From Pseudomonas delhiensis (GTDB lineage: Bacteria; Pseudomonadota; Gammaproteobacteria; Pseudomonadales; Pseudomonadaceae): a stretch of DNA of 64,000 nt. Location of the stretch: assembly GCF_900187975.1 (NCBI RefSeq), contig NZ_FZPC01000025.1:1-64000 (forward strand), in the 5' to 3' direction. The notes beneath the pieces were generated by a model that ran no database searches, was not told the origin of the DNA, and saw only the letters and a program-made list of their open reading frames with translations. This document shows positions 17,932 to 25,852 of the stretch, in pieces (the first letter of the stretch is position 1; every line of letters starts with the position of its first letter). The position numbers and the translations under genes were made by a program.

Positions 17932-18606
17932 TCACAACGGGAACAGGGGGTGGGTGAAGAAGCGCGTCAGCCAGCCGGCCGAGTTGCTGTCGTTGAGCAC
18001 GCCGCGCCCGGCGTAGGAGATGTTGGCGTTGGCGACGTTCTGCGAGGACACCTGGTTGTTGCGGTTGATGTCCTCCACCCGCACCAGGCCGGTGAGGCGG
18101 ATGAACTCCGAGCCCTGGTTCAGGCGCAGGTTCTTCTCGCCTCGGACCACCAGGGTGCCGTTGGGCAGCACCTGGTGCACGGTCACCGCGATGGCGCCGC
18201 GCAGGGAGTTCTGCTGCTCGCTCTTGGCGTCGCCCTTGAAGTCCCGCGAGCTGTCCGCCGAGCTTTCCAGGCGGTCGTAGCCGTGGCCGAGGATGGTGGG
18301 GATGCCGATGCCCAGGCTGGAACTCTTGTCGAAGCTGGTGCCGGCGCTCTTGCTCGACTGCGTCTGCTCTTCCAGCACCACGGTGAGCACGTCGCCCACG
18401 CGCAGGGCGCGCTGGTCCTGCACCAGGCCGCCGTAGTAGCCGGGGCGGTACAGCCCGCCGCCGCTGGTGGGCGGCAGGCTGTAGTCGAGGGTCGGCGGCT
18501 GGTAGGCGCTGGAGTCCTCGTCCGGGAGCATCTCGTTGAAGCTCGCGCAGCCGCCCAGCAGCAGCAGCAGGGCGAGCAGCGTCGGCAGGCGGCTCATGGC
18601 GGTCAT
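17932..18606 (-). CDS. flgH: Flagellar L-ring lipoprotein FlgH, lateral system
   Basis: 224 residues. A lipoprotein signal ends in [11 protein letters not shown], with Cys in a good lipobox. The mature part has the family pattern YQPPTL, then [21 protein letters not shown] and [21 protein letters not shown]. FlgH forms the outer-membrane ring. The ATG at 18606 overlaps the flgG stop (ATGA); a second ATG three codons on (18597) is an alternative. The same frame runs open far upstream through flgG but that part is not coding for this protein. Confidence 0.95.
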   Translation of the reverse strand: MTAMSRLPTLLALLLLLGGCASFNEMLPDEDSSAYQPPTLDYSLPPTSGGGLYRPGYYGGLVQDQRALRVGDVLTVVLEEQTQSSKSAGTSFDKSSSLGIGIPTILGHGYDRLESSADSSRDFKGDAKSEQQNSLRGAIAVTVHQVLPNGTLVVRGEKNLRLNQGSEFIRLTGLVRVEDINRNNQVSSQNVANANISYAGRGVLNDSNSAGWLTRFFTHPLFPL

Positions 18607-19388
18607 ACGGTCTGGTTGAGGAACTGCTGCATGCCGGAGGCGGCGTCCAGCACCTTGGCGTTGGCCTCGTAGGCGCGCTGGATGGCGATCATGTTCACCA
18701 TCGCCTCCACCACCTGCACGTTGGAGCCTTCCAGCACGCCCTGCTTGAGGGTGCCCAGGCCATCCTCGCCGGGCACGCCCTCCACCGGCTGGCCGCTGGC
18801 CACGGTCTCGCGGTAGAGGTTGCCGCCCAGGGCTTCCAGGCCGGCCGGATTGGTGAAGTTGACCAGGGTGATCTGGCCCAGCTGGGTCGGCTGCGTCTCG
18901 CCGGCCATGATCGCGGTGACGGTGCCGTCGCTGCCCACGGTGAAGCTGCTGCTGCCGGCCGGCACCTCGATGTTGGGGACCAGCGGCAGGCCCTGGGCGT
19001 TGACCACCACGCCGTCGGAATTGAGCTGCAGCTGGCCGTTCTCGGTGTACAGGGTGTCGCCGTTGGGCGCTTCCACCTGGAAGAAGCCGCGGCCGACCAC
19101 GGCCAGGTCCATCGGCTGGCCGGTGGTCTGCATGCTGCCTTCGGTGAACACCTTCTGCGTGCCGGCCACGCGCACGCCGCTGCCCAGCTGGATGCCCGAG
19201 GGCACGGTGTTGACCTGGTCGGCCTGGGCGCCGGGCTGGCGGTCGATGGAATAGAACAGGTCCTCGAAGACCACCCGGTCGCTCTTGAAGCCGGTGGTGT
19301 TGACGTTGGCCAGGTTGTTGGCCACCGCCGACAGCGCGGTGTCCTGCGCGGCCAGGCCGGTCTTGCTCACCCACAGTGCCGAACTCAT
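18603..19388 (-). CDS. flgG: Flagellar distal rod protein FlgG, lateral system
   Basis: 261 residues, the standard FlgG length. N-terminus SALWVSKTGLAAQDTALSAV with NLANVNTTGFKSDRVVFEDL, and C-terminus SNVQVVEAMVNMIAIQRAYE, give the rod/hook family signature. It forms the distal rod, exported through the type III apparatus, hence no signal peptide. It is separated from flgF by 53 bases, the widest gap in the operon, and overlaps flgH. Confidence 0.96.
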   Translation of the reverse strand: MSSALWVSKTGLAAQDTALSAVANNLANVNTTGFKSDRVVFEDLFYSIDRQPGAQADQVNTVPSGIQLGSGVRVAGTQKVFTEGSMQTTGQPMDLAVVGRGFFQVEAPNGDTLYTENGQLQLNSDGVVVNAQGLPLVPNIEVPAGSSSFTVGSDGTVTAIMAGETQPTQLGQITLVNFTNPAGLEALGGNLYRETVASGQPVEGVPGEDGLGTLKQGVLEGSNVQVVEAMVNMIAIQRAYEANAKVLDAASGMQQFLNQTV

Positions 19389-19441
19389 GCGGTATCTCCT
19401 TAGCGGGCCGCGCGCGGCGCGGCCGGGTTGTACGGGGCGCG

Positions 19442-20167
19442 TCAGTCGCGCAGCAGGCGGTCGCCGGCGGACGCCATGTCCTCGGCCGCCTTCATCATCT
19501 TCACCTGGGTCTCGAACATGCGGTTCAGGCTCATGGTGGCGGTGAGCTGGTCGATGGACGACACGTTGCTCGCCTCCAGGTAGCCGCTGACCAGGCGCAC
19601 GTTCTCGGCGGCCTCCGCCGGCTGGCCGTCCTTGCGCACCAGCAGGCCGGCGGCGTTCTTCTGCAGCTCGGCGGCCGGGGCGTCGACCAGCTTGATGCGG
19701 TCCACCTCGGTCATCAGGTAGTCGCCGCGGGGCATCACCGAGACGGTGCCGTCCTCGCCGATGTTCACGCTGTCGTACTCGGGCAGGACGATCGGGCCGC
19801 CCTCCCCCAGCACCTGGCGGCCGTTGATGGTCAGCCGCCCTTCGCTGTCCACCAGCATGCTGCCGTGGCGGGTGTAGGCCTCGCCCTCGCCGTCCTGCAG
19901 GGCGATCAGGCCCTGGCCGCGGATGGCGAAGTCGAGGTCGCGGCCGGTCACCGTGAGGGTGCCGGGGGCCATGTCGACGCCGTTGTTCTCCAGGCGCGCC
20001 AGGTGCCGGCTGTCGTAGCCGTAGCCGCTGACATCCACGGCGCTGACGCGCTCCATGTCGGCGCGGAAGCCCGGGGTGTTGGCATTGGCCAGGTTGTTGG
20101 CGCGCACCTGCAGCGACTGCAGGGTGCGGCTGGCGGCGCTCATCGCGGTGTAGGCCAGGCGGTCCAT
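19442..20167 (-). CDS. flgF: Flagellar proximal rod protein FlgF, lateral system
   Basis: 241 residues. Start MDRLAYTAMSAASRTLQSLQ and RANNLANANTPGFRADMERV match FlgF, as does the C-terminal SNVSSIDQLTATMSLNRMFE. It is a proximal-rod subunit. Nine bases separate it from flgE. A 935-codon open frame on the opposite strand across flgD-flgF is a GC shadow and should be ignored. Confidence 0.95.
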   Translation of the reverse strand: MDRLAYTAMSAASRTLQSLQVRANNLANANTPGFRADMERVSAVDVSGYGYDSRHLARLENNGVDMAPGTLTVTGRDLDFAIRGQGLIALQDGEGEAYTRHGSMLVDSEGRLTINGRQVLGEGGPIVLPEYDSVNIGEDGTVSVMPRGDYLMTEVDRIKLVDAPAAELQKNAAGLLVRKDGQPAEAAENVRLVSGYLEASNVSSIDQLTATMSLNRMFETQVKMMKAAEDMASAGDRLLRD

Positions 20168-20176
20168 GGGTCAGCC

Positions 20177-21364
20177 TCAGATGGCGCTGAACAGCGCTTG
20201 GGTGAGTTCCTTGTCGGTGGTCAGCACCTTGGTGTTGGCCTGGTAGTTGCGCTGGCCTTCCATCAGGTTCACCAGTTGCGCGGTGAGGTCGACGTTGGAG
20301 CCTTCCAGCGCGCCGGCCACCAGGTCGCCGAACTGGCCGCCGCCGGGGGCGCCCACCAGCGGGCCGCCGGAGGCCGAGGTCTCGGTCCAGGCGGTGCCGC
20401 TGACCGCGCGCAGGCCCTCGGGGTTGACGAAGCTGGCCAGCACCACCTGGCCCTGCAGCAGGCGCTGGCCGTTGCTGTAGTTGACGTAGACCATGCCGTC
20501 GTCGTCGACGGTCAGGCCGGTCTTGTCGCCGGAGGCATAACCGGAGGCCTTGTTGGTGGTGACGGCGAAGTCGGAGCCGTACTGGGTGGTGCCGGTGTAG
20601 TCGACGCTGACCGCCAGGGCGTTCACGCCGCCGGCCAGGCCGCCGACGTTGAGGGTGAAGGGCGCATTCGGCGAGGTCAGCATGCCGGCGCTGTCGAAGC
20701 TCAGCGCCTGGGTGCCCACGGCGTTGCCGTCGGCGTAGTAGTGACTGGTCCAGGCGTTGTCGGCGGTCTTCACGAAGTACTGCGTCAGGGTGTGTTCCTT
20801 GCCCTGGGAGTCGTAGACCTTGGTGGTGTAGGTGGAGTTGTAGGTGGAGGCGTTGGCCGGGTCGAAGGCCAGCGCCGGCACGGCCTCGTCGGCGTCGAGG
20901 TTGGCGACGAAGGCCAGGCTGTCGGTGGGCTTGGCCGGCAGGCTGGCGGTCTTCACCTGCAGGTCGCCGAGCACGCCGGCCTGCAGGTTGCCGGCGGCGT
21001 CCACCGAGTAGCCCTGCAGGCGCTGGCCGGAGGCGTTGACCATGTAGTTGGCGTTGTCGGTGTTGAACACCCCGGCGCGGGTGTACTGGGTCTCGCCGGT
21101 GGCGCTCTTGACCATGAAGAAGCCGGCGCCGGAGATGGCCAGGTCGAGATTGCGGCTGGTGTTGGTGAGGCTGCCGCCGAGGCTGATGCTCTGGGTGTTG
21201 CCCAGCACCTCCACGCCCATCGCCTGGCTGTCGGCGTAGACGCTGCCGAACTCGGTGCGCGAGGACTTGAAGCCGACGGTGCCGACGTTGGCGATGTTGT
21301 TGCTGACGGTATCCAGCTGCTCGCTGACGGCGTTCAGCCCGGTCAGGGAAATGTTGAAGCTCAT
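20177..21364 (-). CDS. flgE: Flagellar hook protein FlgE, lateral system
   Basis: 395 residues. N-terminus MSFNISLTGLNAVSEQLDTV, then NNIANVGTVGFKSSRTEFGS, and C-terminus SNVDLTAQLVNLMEGQRNYQ identify the hook subunit. Middle part is rich in Ala, Gly, Thr, Asn as expected for a surface polymer. A ribosome site (CAGGAGCGAACCCG) precedes the ATG at 21364. The FlgD cap protein that guides its polymerisation is encoded 21 bases upstream. Confidence 0.96.
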   Translation of the reverse strand: MSFNISLTGLNAVSEQLDTVSNNIANVGTVGFKSSRTEFGSVYADSQAMGVEVLGNTQSISLGGSLTNTSRNLDLAISGAGFFMVKSATGETQYTRAGVFNTDNANYMVNASGQRLQGYSVDAAGNLQAGVLGDLQVKTASLPAKPTDSLAFVANLDADEAVPALAFDPANASTYNSTYTTKVYDSQGKEHTLTQYFVKTADNAWTSHYYADGNAVGTQALSFDSAGMLTSPNAPFTLNVGGLAGGVNALAVSVDYTGTTQYGSDFAVTTNKASGYASGDKTGLTVDDDGMVYVNYSNGQRLLQGQVVLASFVNPEGLRAVSGTAWTETSASGGPLVGAPGGGQFGDLVAGALEGSNVDLTAQLVNLMEGQRNYQANTKVLTTDKELTQALFSAI

Positions 21365-21385
21365 CGGGTTCGCTCCTGGGCGGGA

Positions 21386-22051
21386 TCAGGCAGCCGCGCT
21401 GCCGAATTCGACGATGTTGTAGAAGGGCACGGAACCGGCGCCCTCCACTTCCAGTACCGGGCCGCTGTCGCTGACGCGCACGTGGCTGACCTTGCCGCCG
21501 ACCTCGACCTTGGGCTTCTCGCCGCTGCTGGTCTCGACCTCGACGGCGTACTTGCCCGGCGCCAGGCCGAGCTTCTGCGGGTCGACGCTGAAGCCGACGC
21601 TGCCGGCCTCCTGCGGGCCGAGGGCGAGCCTGGTGACCTCGCCGGTGGCGGCGCTGGTCAGTTTCAGGGTGGTGCTGGTGGAGGCGTGCTCCAGTTGCAC
21701 CTGGCCATCGACCGCGGCGCCGTCCAGCTGCAGGCTGTCCACCGAGACCATCACCTTCTGCCCCACCAGCCCGGCGGCGGTGAGGTTCTGCAGGTTGTCG
21801 GCGAGCACCAGACTGTTCTTCTGGATGGTGTTGAGGTTCTCCAGGCTCTGCACCTGGGACAGCTGCGAGTACTGGTTGACGAACTGGGTGCTGTCCACCG
21901 GGTCGGTCGGGTCCTGGTACTGGATCTGCGCGACCATCAGGGTGATGAAGTTGTTCTGCAGCTGCGACACGTCGGTCAGGTTGACGCCGACGCTGTCGCC
22001 GCCAGCGCTGCTGCCGCTGGCGGAGTTGGTGCCGTTGACGCTGCTGGTCAT
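21386..22051 (-). CDS. flgD: Flagellar hook-capping protein FlgD, lateral system
   Basis: 221 residues, typical for FlgD. The conserved N-terminal part has LQNNFITLMVAQIQYQDPTD with QFVNQYSQLSQVQSLENLN, followed by a FlgD Tudor/Ig-like beta region (VSVDSLQLDGAAVDGQVQLE). FlgD caps the growing hook and is later replaced by FlgK. The ATG overlaps the flgC stop (ATGA). Confidence 0.95.
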   Translation of the reverse strand: MTSSVNGTNSASGSSAGGDSVGVNLTDVSQLQNNFITLMVAQIQYQDPTDPVDSTQFVNQYSQLSQVQSLENLNTIQKNSLVLADNLQNLTAAGLVGQKVMVSVDSLQLDGAAVDGQVQLEHASTSTTLKLTSAATGEVTRLALGPQEAGSVGFSVDPQKLGLAPGKYAVEVETSSGEKPKVEVGGKVSHVRVSDSGPVLEVEGAGSVPFYNIVEFGSAAA

Positions 22052-22479
22052 GTCTGCTCTCCCAGCTTCAGCAGGCCCTGCTGCATGCTGCGTACGCGGT
22101 TGAGGACGTCGACGCTGGTCTCGAAGCTGCGGGTGGCCGACATCATGTCGGTCATTTCCTCGATCTCGTTGACGTCCGGGTAGTAGACGTAGCCGTCGCG
22201 GTTGGCCAGCGGGTTGTCCGGCTCGTAGCGGCGCTGCGGCGCGGTGCCGGAAGTCACCACGTCGAGCACCTGCACGCGGGCGCCGCCCATGCCGGCGTCG
22301 CGGCTCAGCTCGTCGTTGCCGTACACGGCGGCGAACATCGGCTTGCGCGCCTTGTACGCGGCGTCGGCGCTGGAGGCGGCGGAATCGGCGTTGGCCAGGT
22401 TGCTGGCCACGGTGTTCAGGCGCACGGTCTGCGCGGTCATCGCGGAACCGGCGATGCGGTAGATGGAGTCCAGTGCCAT
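22048..22479 (-). CDS. flgC: Flagellar proximal rod protein FlgC, lateral system
   Basis: 143 residues. N-terminus ALDSIYRIAGSAMTAQTVRL with NTVASNLANADSAASSADAA, and C-terminus NEIEEMTDMMSATRSFETSV are FlgC hallmarks. The ATG at 22479 lies three bases after the flgB stop; a TTG two codons upstream (22485) is less likely. It forms the proximal rod with FlgB and FlgF. Confidence 0.95.
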   Translation of the reverse strand: MALDSIYRIAGSAMTAQTVRLNTVASNLANADSAASSADAAYKARKPMFAAVYGNDELSRDAGMGGARVQVLDVVTSGTAPQRRYEPDNPLANRDGYVYYPDVNEIEEMTDMMSATRSFETSVDVLNRVRSMQQGLLKLGEQT

Positions 22480-22481
22480 GC

Positions 22482-22850
22482 TCAACGTCCTTCGATGGCC
22501 TGCCTGAGGCCGCGGAACTTCATGCCGAGGAAGGTCAGGCTGGTCTGGAAGCCCATGGCGTTGCGGGCGAACTCCGACTGCTCCACGCCCTGCTCGACGG
22601 TGTTGCCGTCTTCCGACGGCTGGTTGGGAATGCGGTACTTCAGTTGCGCGCTGTCGTCGGCGAAAGCCAGCCCGGCGTCCTCGGCCTGCGGGTCGAGGCG
22701 GCGCATCTCGCCGGCGAAGTCGATGTCGCGGGCGAGGAAGCCCGGGGTGTCCTGGTTCGCCAGGTTGGCGGCGAGGATTTCGCTGCGCTGGGTGCGGACC
22801 TGCAGTGCGCGCACGTGCACGGCGAGGGATTCTTCTACCCGTATGCTCAT
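22482..22850 (-). CDS. flgB: Flagellar proximal rod protein FlgB, lateral system
   Basis: 122 residues with the rod signature RTQRSEILAANLANQDTPGF near the N-terminus and a C-terminal family helix (RNAMGFQTSLTFLGMKFRGL). It is the first gene of the flgBCDEFGHIJKL-lafW operon. A strong ribosome site (GGAGACAGCCACCG) precedes the ATG and a sigma-54 promoter lies about 45 bases upstream, giving a short untranslated leader of about 30 bases. Confidence 0.95.
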   Translation of the reverse strand: MSIRVEESLAVHVRALQVRTQRSEILAANLANQDTPGFLARDIDFAGEMRRLDPQAEDAGLAFADDSAQLKYRIPNQPSEDGNTVEQGVEQSEFARNAMGFQTSLTFLGMKFRGLRQAIEGR

Positions 22851-22892
22851 CGGTGGCTGTCTCCGGCCTGACTCTTGCTGGCGTCCCCTTCA

Positions 22893-22907
22893 GCAGGAAC
22901 CGTGCCT
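22893..22907 (-). promoter_or_regulatory. Sigma-54 promoter of the flgB operon
   Basis: On the minus strand AGGCAC-GGTTCC-TGC has GG and GC exactly 12 bases apart (complement of 22905-22906 and 22893-22894) and deviates from TGGCAC-N5-TTGC at two positions. It would start transcription near 22881, 31 bases before flgB. It overlaps the possible 5' end of divergent flgA. Confidence 0.72.
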
Positions 22908-22910
22908 AAC

Positions 22911-23738
22911 TTGAGAACAGCGAGCAAAGCCTTGATTTCATTGACTTGCAGCCAGCATCGGCAACCCCCGGCCGCCCCTCGGCTTCCGCTTTCGCGTCGC
23001 CTGGCGGGCCGGGGCGGAAAAAGCCTTTCCGCCCTCTTCCTGGTCCTCGCCGGCAGCCTGGCCAGCCCCGCCACCGAGGCGGCCGGCGAGGTCCGCGCGC
23101 AGATCGAGCGGGCGGTGAGCGCGCAACTGGACGCCCAGCTCCGCGACGAGGCCCGGCGCAACGGCTGGCAGGGCCTGCGCAGCCAGTTCAGCCACGAACT
23201 GCTCGGCAGCCTGCCGCCCGCGCCCTGCAGCCAGCCGCTGCAACTGCAGCGGCGCAGCGACGAGCCCTCGGCCCTGGCCCGCCAGCGCTACGAAGCCCGC
23301 TGCACCGACGGCGCCAGCTGGTCGGTGACGGTCAGCAGCCAGGCCGACGCCTTCCTGCCGGTGCTGGTGACCGCCGGCATGGTCGAGCGCGGCCAGGTCC
23401 TGGCCGCCGCTGACCTGAAGCTGCAAGCGCAGAACATAGCCCGCGCCCACCACGGCTTCTTCACCCGCCCCGAACAGGTCATCGGCCAGGGCGCCCGCCG
23501 CCGTCTGCGCGCCGGCCAGTTGCTCACCCCCCAGGTGCTCGCCAGCGCCCAGTTGGTCAGGCGCGGCCAGCAGGTGCGCATCAGCGCCAGCCGCGACGGC
23601 ATCCAGGCCAGCACCCCGGGCGAGGCCCTGGCCAACGGGCGGCAGGGGGAAGTGATCAAGGTGCGCAACCTGAGCAGCGAGAAGGTGATCCAGGCGCGGG
23701 TGATCGAGGCGGGGGTGGTCAGCAGCACATTCGAATGA
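22911..23738 (+). CDS. flgA: Flagellar P-ring chaperone FlgA, lateral system
   Basis: About 275 residues. After a long N-terminal lead comes a Sec signal (KSLSALFLVLAGSLASPATEA) and a mature protein with the C-terminal SAF/FlgA domain (ITAGMVERGQVLAAADLKLQ-like segment, then GARRRLRAGQLLTPQVLASA and GEALANGRQGEVIKVRNLSS). FlgA escorts FlgI for P-ring assembly. Only TTG codons (22875, 22911, 22932, 22941) are available as starts; there is no ATG or GTG before the signal peptide. 22911 is chosen because AGGAACC lies ahead, but the start is uncertain. The gene is divergent from flgB, whose sigma-54 promoter sits at its 5' edge. Confidence 0.85.
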   Translation: MRTASKALISLTCSQHRQPPAAPRLPLSRRLAGRGGKSLSALFLVLAGSLASPATEAAGEVRAQIERAVSAQLDAQLRDEARRNGWQGLRSQFSHELLGSLPPAPCSQPLQLQRRSDEPSALARQRYEARCTDGASWSVTVSSQADAFLPVLVTAGMVERGQVLAAADLKLQAQNIARAHHGFFTRPEQVIGQGARRRLRAGQLLTPQVLASAQLVRRGQQVRISASRDGIQASTPGEALANGRQGEVIKVRNLSSEKVIQARVIEAGVVSSTFE

Positions 23739-23820
23739 AAGCGCGCGCAGGGCGGATGATCGTTCGCGGTTATCCGTCGTTGGCCGTGCTACCGGAGCGT
23801 CCGGCGTGGCCGGTGAACCC

Positions 23821-23915
23821 AATCACGGACGGAGTCCGCTCCTACGACGGTGTGTCCTGGAACCGGAGCGGACTTTGTCCGTGATTTGGCGGATAACGCC
23901 GCAGGCGTTATGCGC
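23821..23915. repeat. REP inverted pair plus GGCGGATAACGCC palindrome
   Basis: ATCACGGACGGAGTCCGCTC faces GGAGCGGACTTTGTCCGTGA, followed by GGCGGATAACGCC-GCA-GGCGTTATGCGCCC. It is the same ordered unit as 1906-2010, including the CTGGAACCG spacer. Confidence 0.8.
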
Positions 23916-23949
23916 CCCCGGGAGCTTCGCGGTTTCGCATCGCTCCGGA

Positions 23950-24085
23950 CGGTCCCCTCTCCCGCTTGCGGGGGAGGGTTAGGGAGGGGGTGCGGCGTCA
24001 GGGTTGGCAGAGGTGCGTGGGCGAAGTCCGTCCCCTCTCCCCAACCCTCGCCTACGCGGCCCGCCCTGAAGGGAGAGGGGGCTGT
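23950..24085. repeat. CCCTCTCC repeat pair
   Basis: Two hairpin-forming units, CCCCTCTCCCGCTTGCGGGG (with AGGGTTAGGG after it) and CCCCTCTCCCCAACCCTCGC...CCCTGAAGGGAGAGGGG, are related to the two ends of the composite element at 10585-10757, but the core between them differs. Confidence 0.65.
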
Positions 24086-24236
24086 CCCGAGCTGCCGGAG
24101 CGTCCGGAGTCATCCTGATAGTCCTCACCGCCGTCCTCACTCCCGCGAACGCGGGAAGCCAGGGTTCGCGAGCAAGAACTAGGCGTCCCCCTCGATCCTA
24201 CGAAAAGCAAAAGCGCTTTTGCTCTGGCGTTTGGAC

Positions 24237-24569
24237 TTCCAGAGAAACAACCGAGCGCACCGGAACGCCCCTTCAGAAGGCCGAGCGAAACCGGCGCTCA
24301 GGAGGTCATGCGACATGGATGTCGCGAGAGCCCCGATCAGCACAGGGACGTGCTGTCGGGGCGGGCCTCCGTGGCGGGGGAGTTCGTGAGGGTAGCCCGG
24401 CTCCATCGGGCCCGTATGTCGGGCAAGCCTTTTTGGTTCCTTTTGTGGCGATTGACAAAAGGGACTCGCCCGAGGGGGCGAAACAAGAGACATCAACGCA
24501 CTCGGAGCGGCGCGCTACACCGAGCCCAACGCAAAAGTCTCTGGGTTCCCGCGTTCGCGGGAATGACGA
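24237..24569 (+). repeat. Structured dispersed element, copy 2
   Basis: Matches 2016-2360 across its whole length, with a few substitutions and small gaps (a shorter TTTTGTGGCGATTGACAAAA segment). The AGGGAC hairpin (24331-24361) is a clean 6+6-bp stem, CCCCGA-T-CAGCAC / GTGCTG-TCGGGG, where copy 1 has different but still pairing bases. The GCGACAT/ATGTCGC stem is 24310-24325. It ends in CCGCGTTCGCGGGAATGACGA. Confidence 0.8.
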
Positions 24570-24738
24570 TTGGTAGAGAGGTGCGCAAGCCCAAGGTTAG
24601 CGATCAAGAGCCAAACACCACCTCCCCCGAAAGAATTTCTCGAACCGGCCCTTAAGCGATTTTCCGGCCCGGTCGCCCTACCCCTTCAGCAGGCGATCAA
24701 AGCCGGCTTTACACAAGCCCAATCCGAGGATTCATTCC

Positions 24739-25635
24739 ATGGCTCTGTCGATCCATACCAACTATTCCGCCCTGACCACCCAGACCAACCTGAACAAGAC
24801 CAATGCCAAGCTGGCCACCAACCAGCAGCGCCTGGGCACCGGTTACCGCGTGAACAGCGCCGCCGACGACGCCGCCGGCCTGCAGATCGCCACCCGCCTG
24901 GACGCCCAGTCCCGCGGCATGGCCGTGGCCACCCGCAACGTCAACGACTCCGTGTCCCTGCTGCAGACCGCCGAAGGCGCCTTCAGCGAGATGACCGACA
25001 TCGTCCAGCGCATGAAGGACCTGGCCACCCAGTCCTCCAACGGCACCAACAGCTCCAAGGACCAGGACTCGATGCAGGCCGAGTACGACGAGCTGGGCAA
25101 AGAGCTGGCCAACATCATGAAGAACACCAGCTACGCCGGCGACAAGCTGTTCAGCGACGGCACCGAAGTCGACGGCAGCAAGGGCAAGTTCTCCGCCTCC
25201 ATCAGCTTCCAGATCGGCTCCAGCAGCGCCGAGACCCTGGCGGTGGACGCCGCCACCAACCTGACCGACGTCGCCACCAAGCTCAGCGACATTTCCTCGG
25301 TCTACGCCGCCAGCGGCGCAGCCACCGCCGCCAGCGGCAGCGAACTCAGCGCCGCCAACGCCAACGGCATGATCGACAAGCTGAGCACCGCCCTGGACAG
25401 CATCGGCACCCTGCGCGCCCAGTTCGGCGCCAACATCAACCGTCTGAACCACACCGCCAACAACCTGGCCAACATGAAGGACAACACCGACGTGGCCAAG
25501 GGCACCATCATGGACGCCGACTTCGCCTCCGAATCGGCCGCCATGACCAAGAACAGCATGCTGATGCAGTCCGGCATTTCCATGCTCAAGCAGGCCGGCC
25601 AGATGCCGGGCATGGTCATGTCCCTGCTGGGCTGA
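24739..25635 (+). CDS. lafA: Lateral flagellin (LafA/FliC)
   Basis: 298 residues, short for a polar Pseudomonas flagellin but normal for lateral types. Both D0/D1 ends are intact: ALSIHTNYSALTTQTNLNKT, LGTGYRVNSAADDAAGLQIA at the start; NHTANNLANMKDNTDVAKGT and SMLMQSGISMLKQAGQMPGM at the end. The central variable domain is small and rich in Ser, Ala, Thr. Codon choice is strongly biased, as expected for an abundant protein. A ribosome site (CGAGGATTCATTCC) precedes the ATG. It is monocistronic, closed by a long hairpin, and its promoter was not identified. Confidence 0.95.
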   Translation: MALSIHTNYSALTTQTNLNKTNAKLATNQQRLGTGYRVNSAADDAAGLQIATRLDAQSRGMAVATRNVNDSVSLLQTAEGAFSEMTDIVQRMKDLATQSSNGTNSSKDQDSMQAEYDELGKELANIMKNTSYAGDKLFSDGTEVDGSKGKFSASISFQIGSSSAETLAVDAATNLTDVATKLSDISSVYAASGAATAASGSELSAANANGMIDKLSTALDSIGTLRAQFGANINRLNHTANNLANMKDNTDVAKGTIMDADFASESAAMTKNSMLMQSGISMLKQAGQMPGMVMSLLG

Positions 25636-25658
25636 TCCGCCCCTCGCAGCTGACCGCC

Positions 25659-25691
25659 GACAAACGCCCCGACCCGTTCGGGGCGTTTGTC
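25659..25691. terminator. Hairpin terminator after the flagellin gene
   Basis: A perfect 14-bp stem, GACAAACGCCCCGA / TCGGGGCGTTTGTC, with loop CCCGT, lies 24 bases after the flagellin stop. The following T-run is poor (GTTTGTCGTT), but stem length and position support termination or 3' mRNA protection. Confidence 0.7.
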
Positions 25692-25852
25692 GTTGGGCCG
25701 GGAAATCCCGTGGCTCAGACGGTGCGGGCAATCTGTCAAGCAAGAAAGGTACAGGAATGGGACTTGTCTCTATATTTTATTGACGCCAGAATGTCGCCCC
25801 TCTGCAACGAACCCCTTACGAATTCGTACAAGGACGGACTGCCGGCCCCTAC

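Larger units (their letters stand above)
23739..24738. other. Intergenic repeat cluster between flgA and the flagellin gene
   Basis: A kilobase with no supported gene. In order it holds a REP pair plus GGCGGATAACGCC palindrome (23821-23915), CCCTCTCC hairpins (about 23950-24085), a CTCCCGCGAACGCGGGA palindrome near 24140, and copy 2 of the structured element (24237-24569). The last 170 bases before the flagellin gene are unique and should contain its promoter, but I found no convincing sigma-28 or sigma-54 match at a workable distance. Confidence 0.75.

Noticed and set aside
19376..22183. 935-codon open frame on the plus strand opposite flgD-flgF
   Set aside because: It is antisense to clearly real flagellar genes, has a His/Val/Ala/Gly/Gln-rich nonsense composition and no domain; typical of very GC-rich coding DNA.
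24698..24724. Possible sigma-28 promoter CAAAG-N14-GCCCAATC before the flagellin gene
   Set aside because: Only half of the -10 matches, and the transcription start would fall on the ribosome site with almost no leader.
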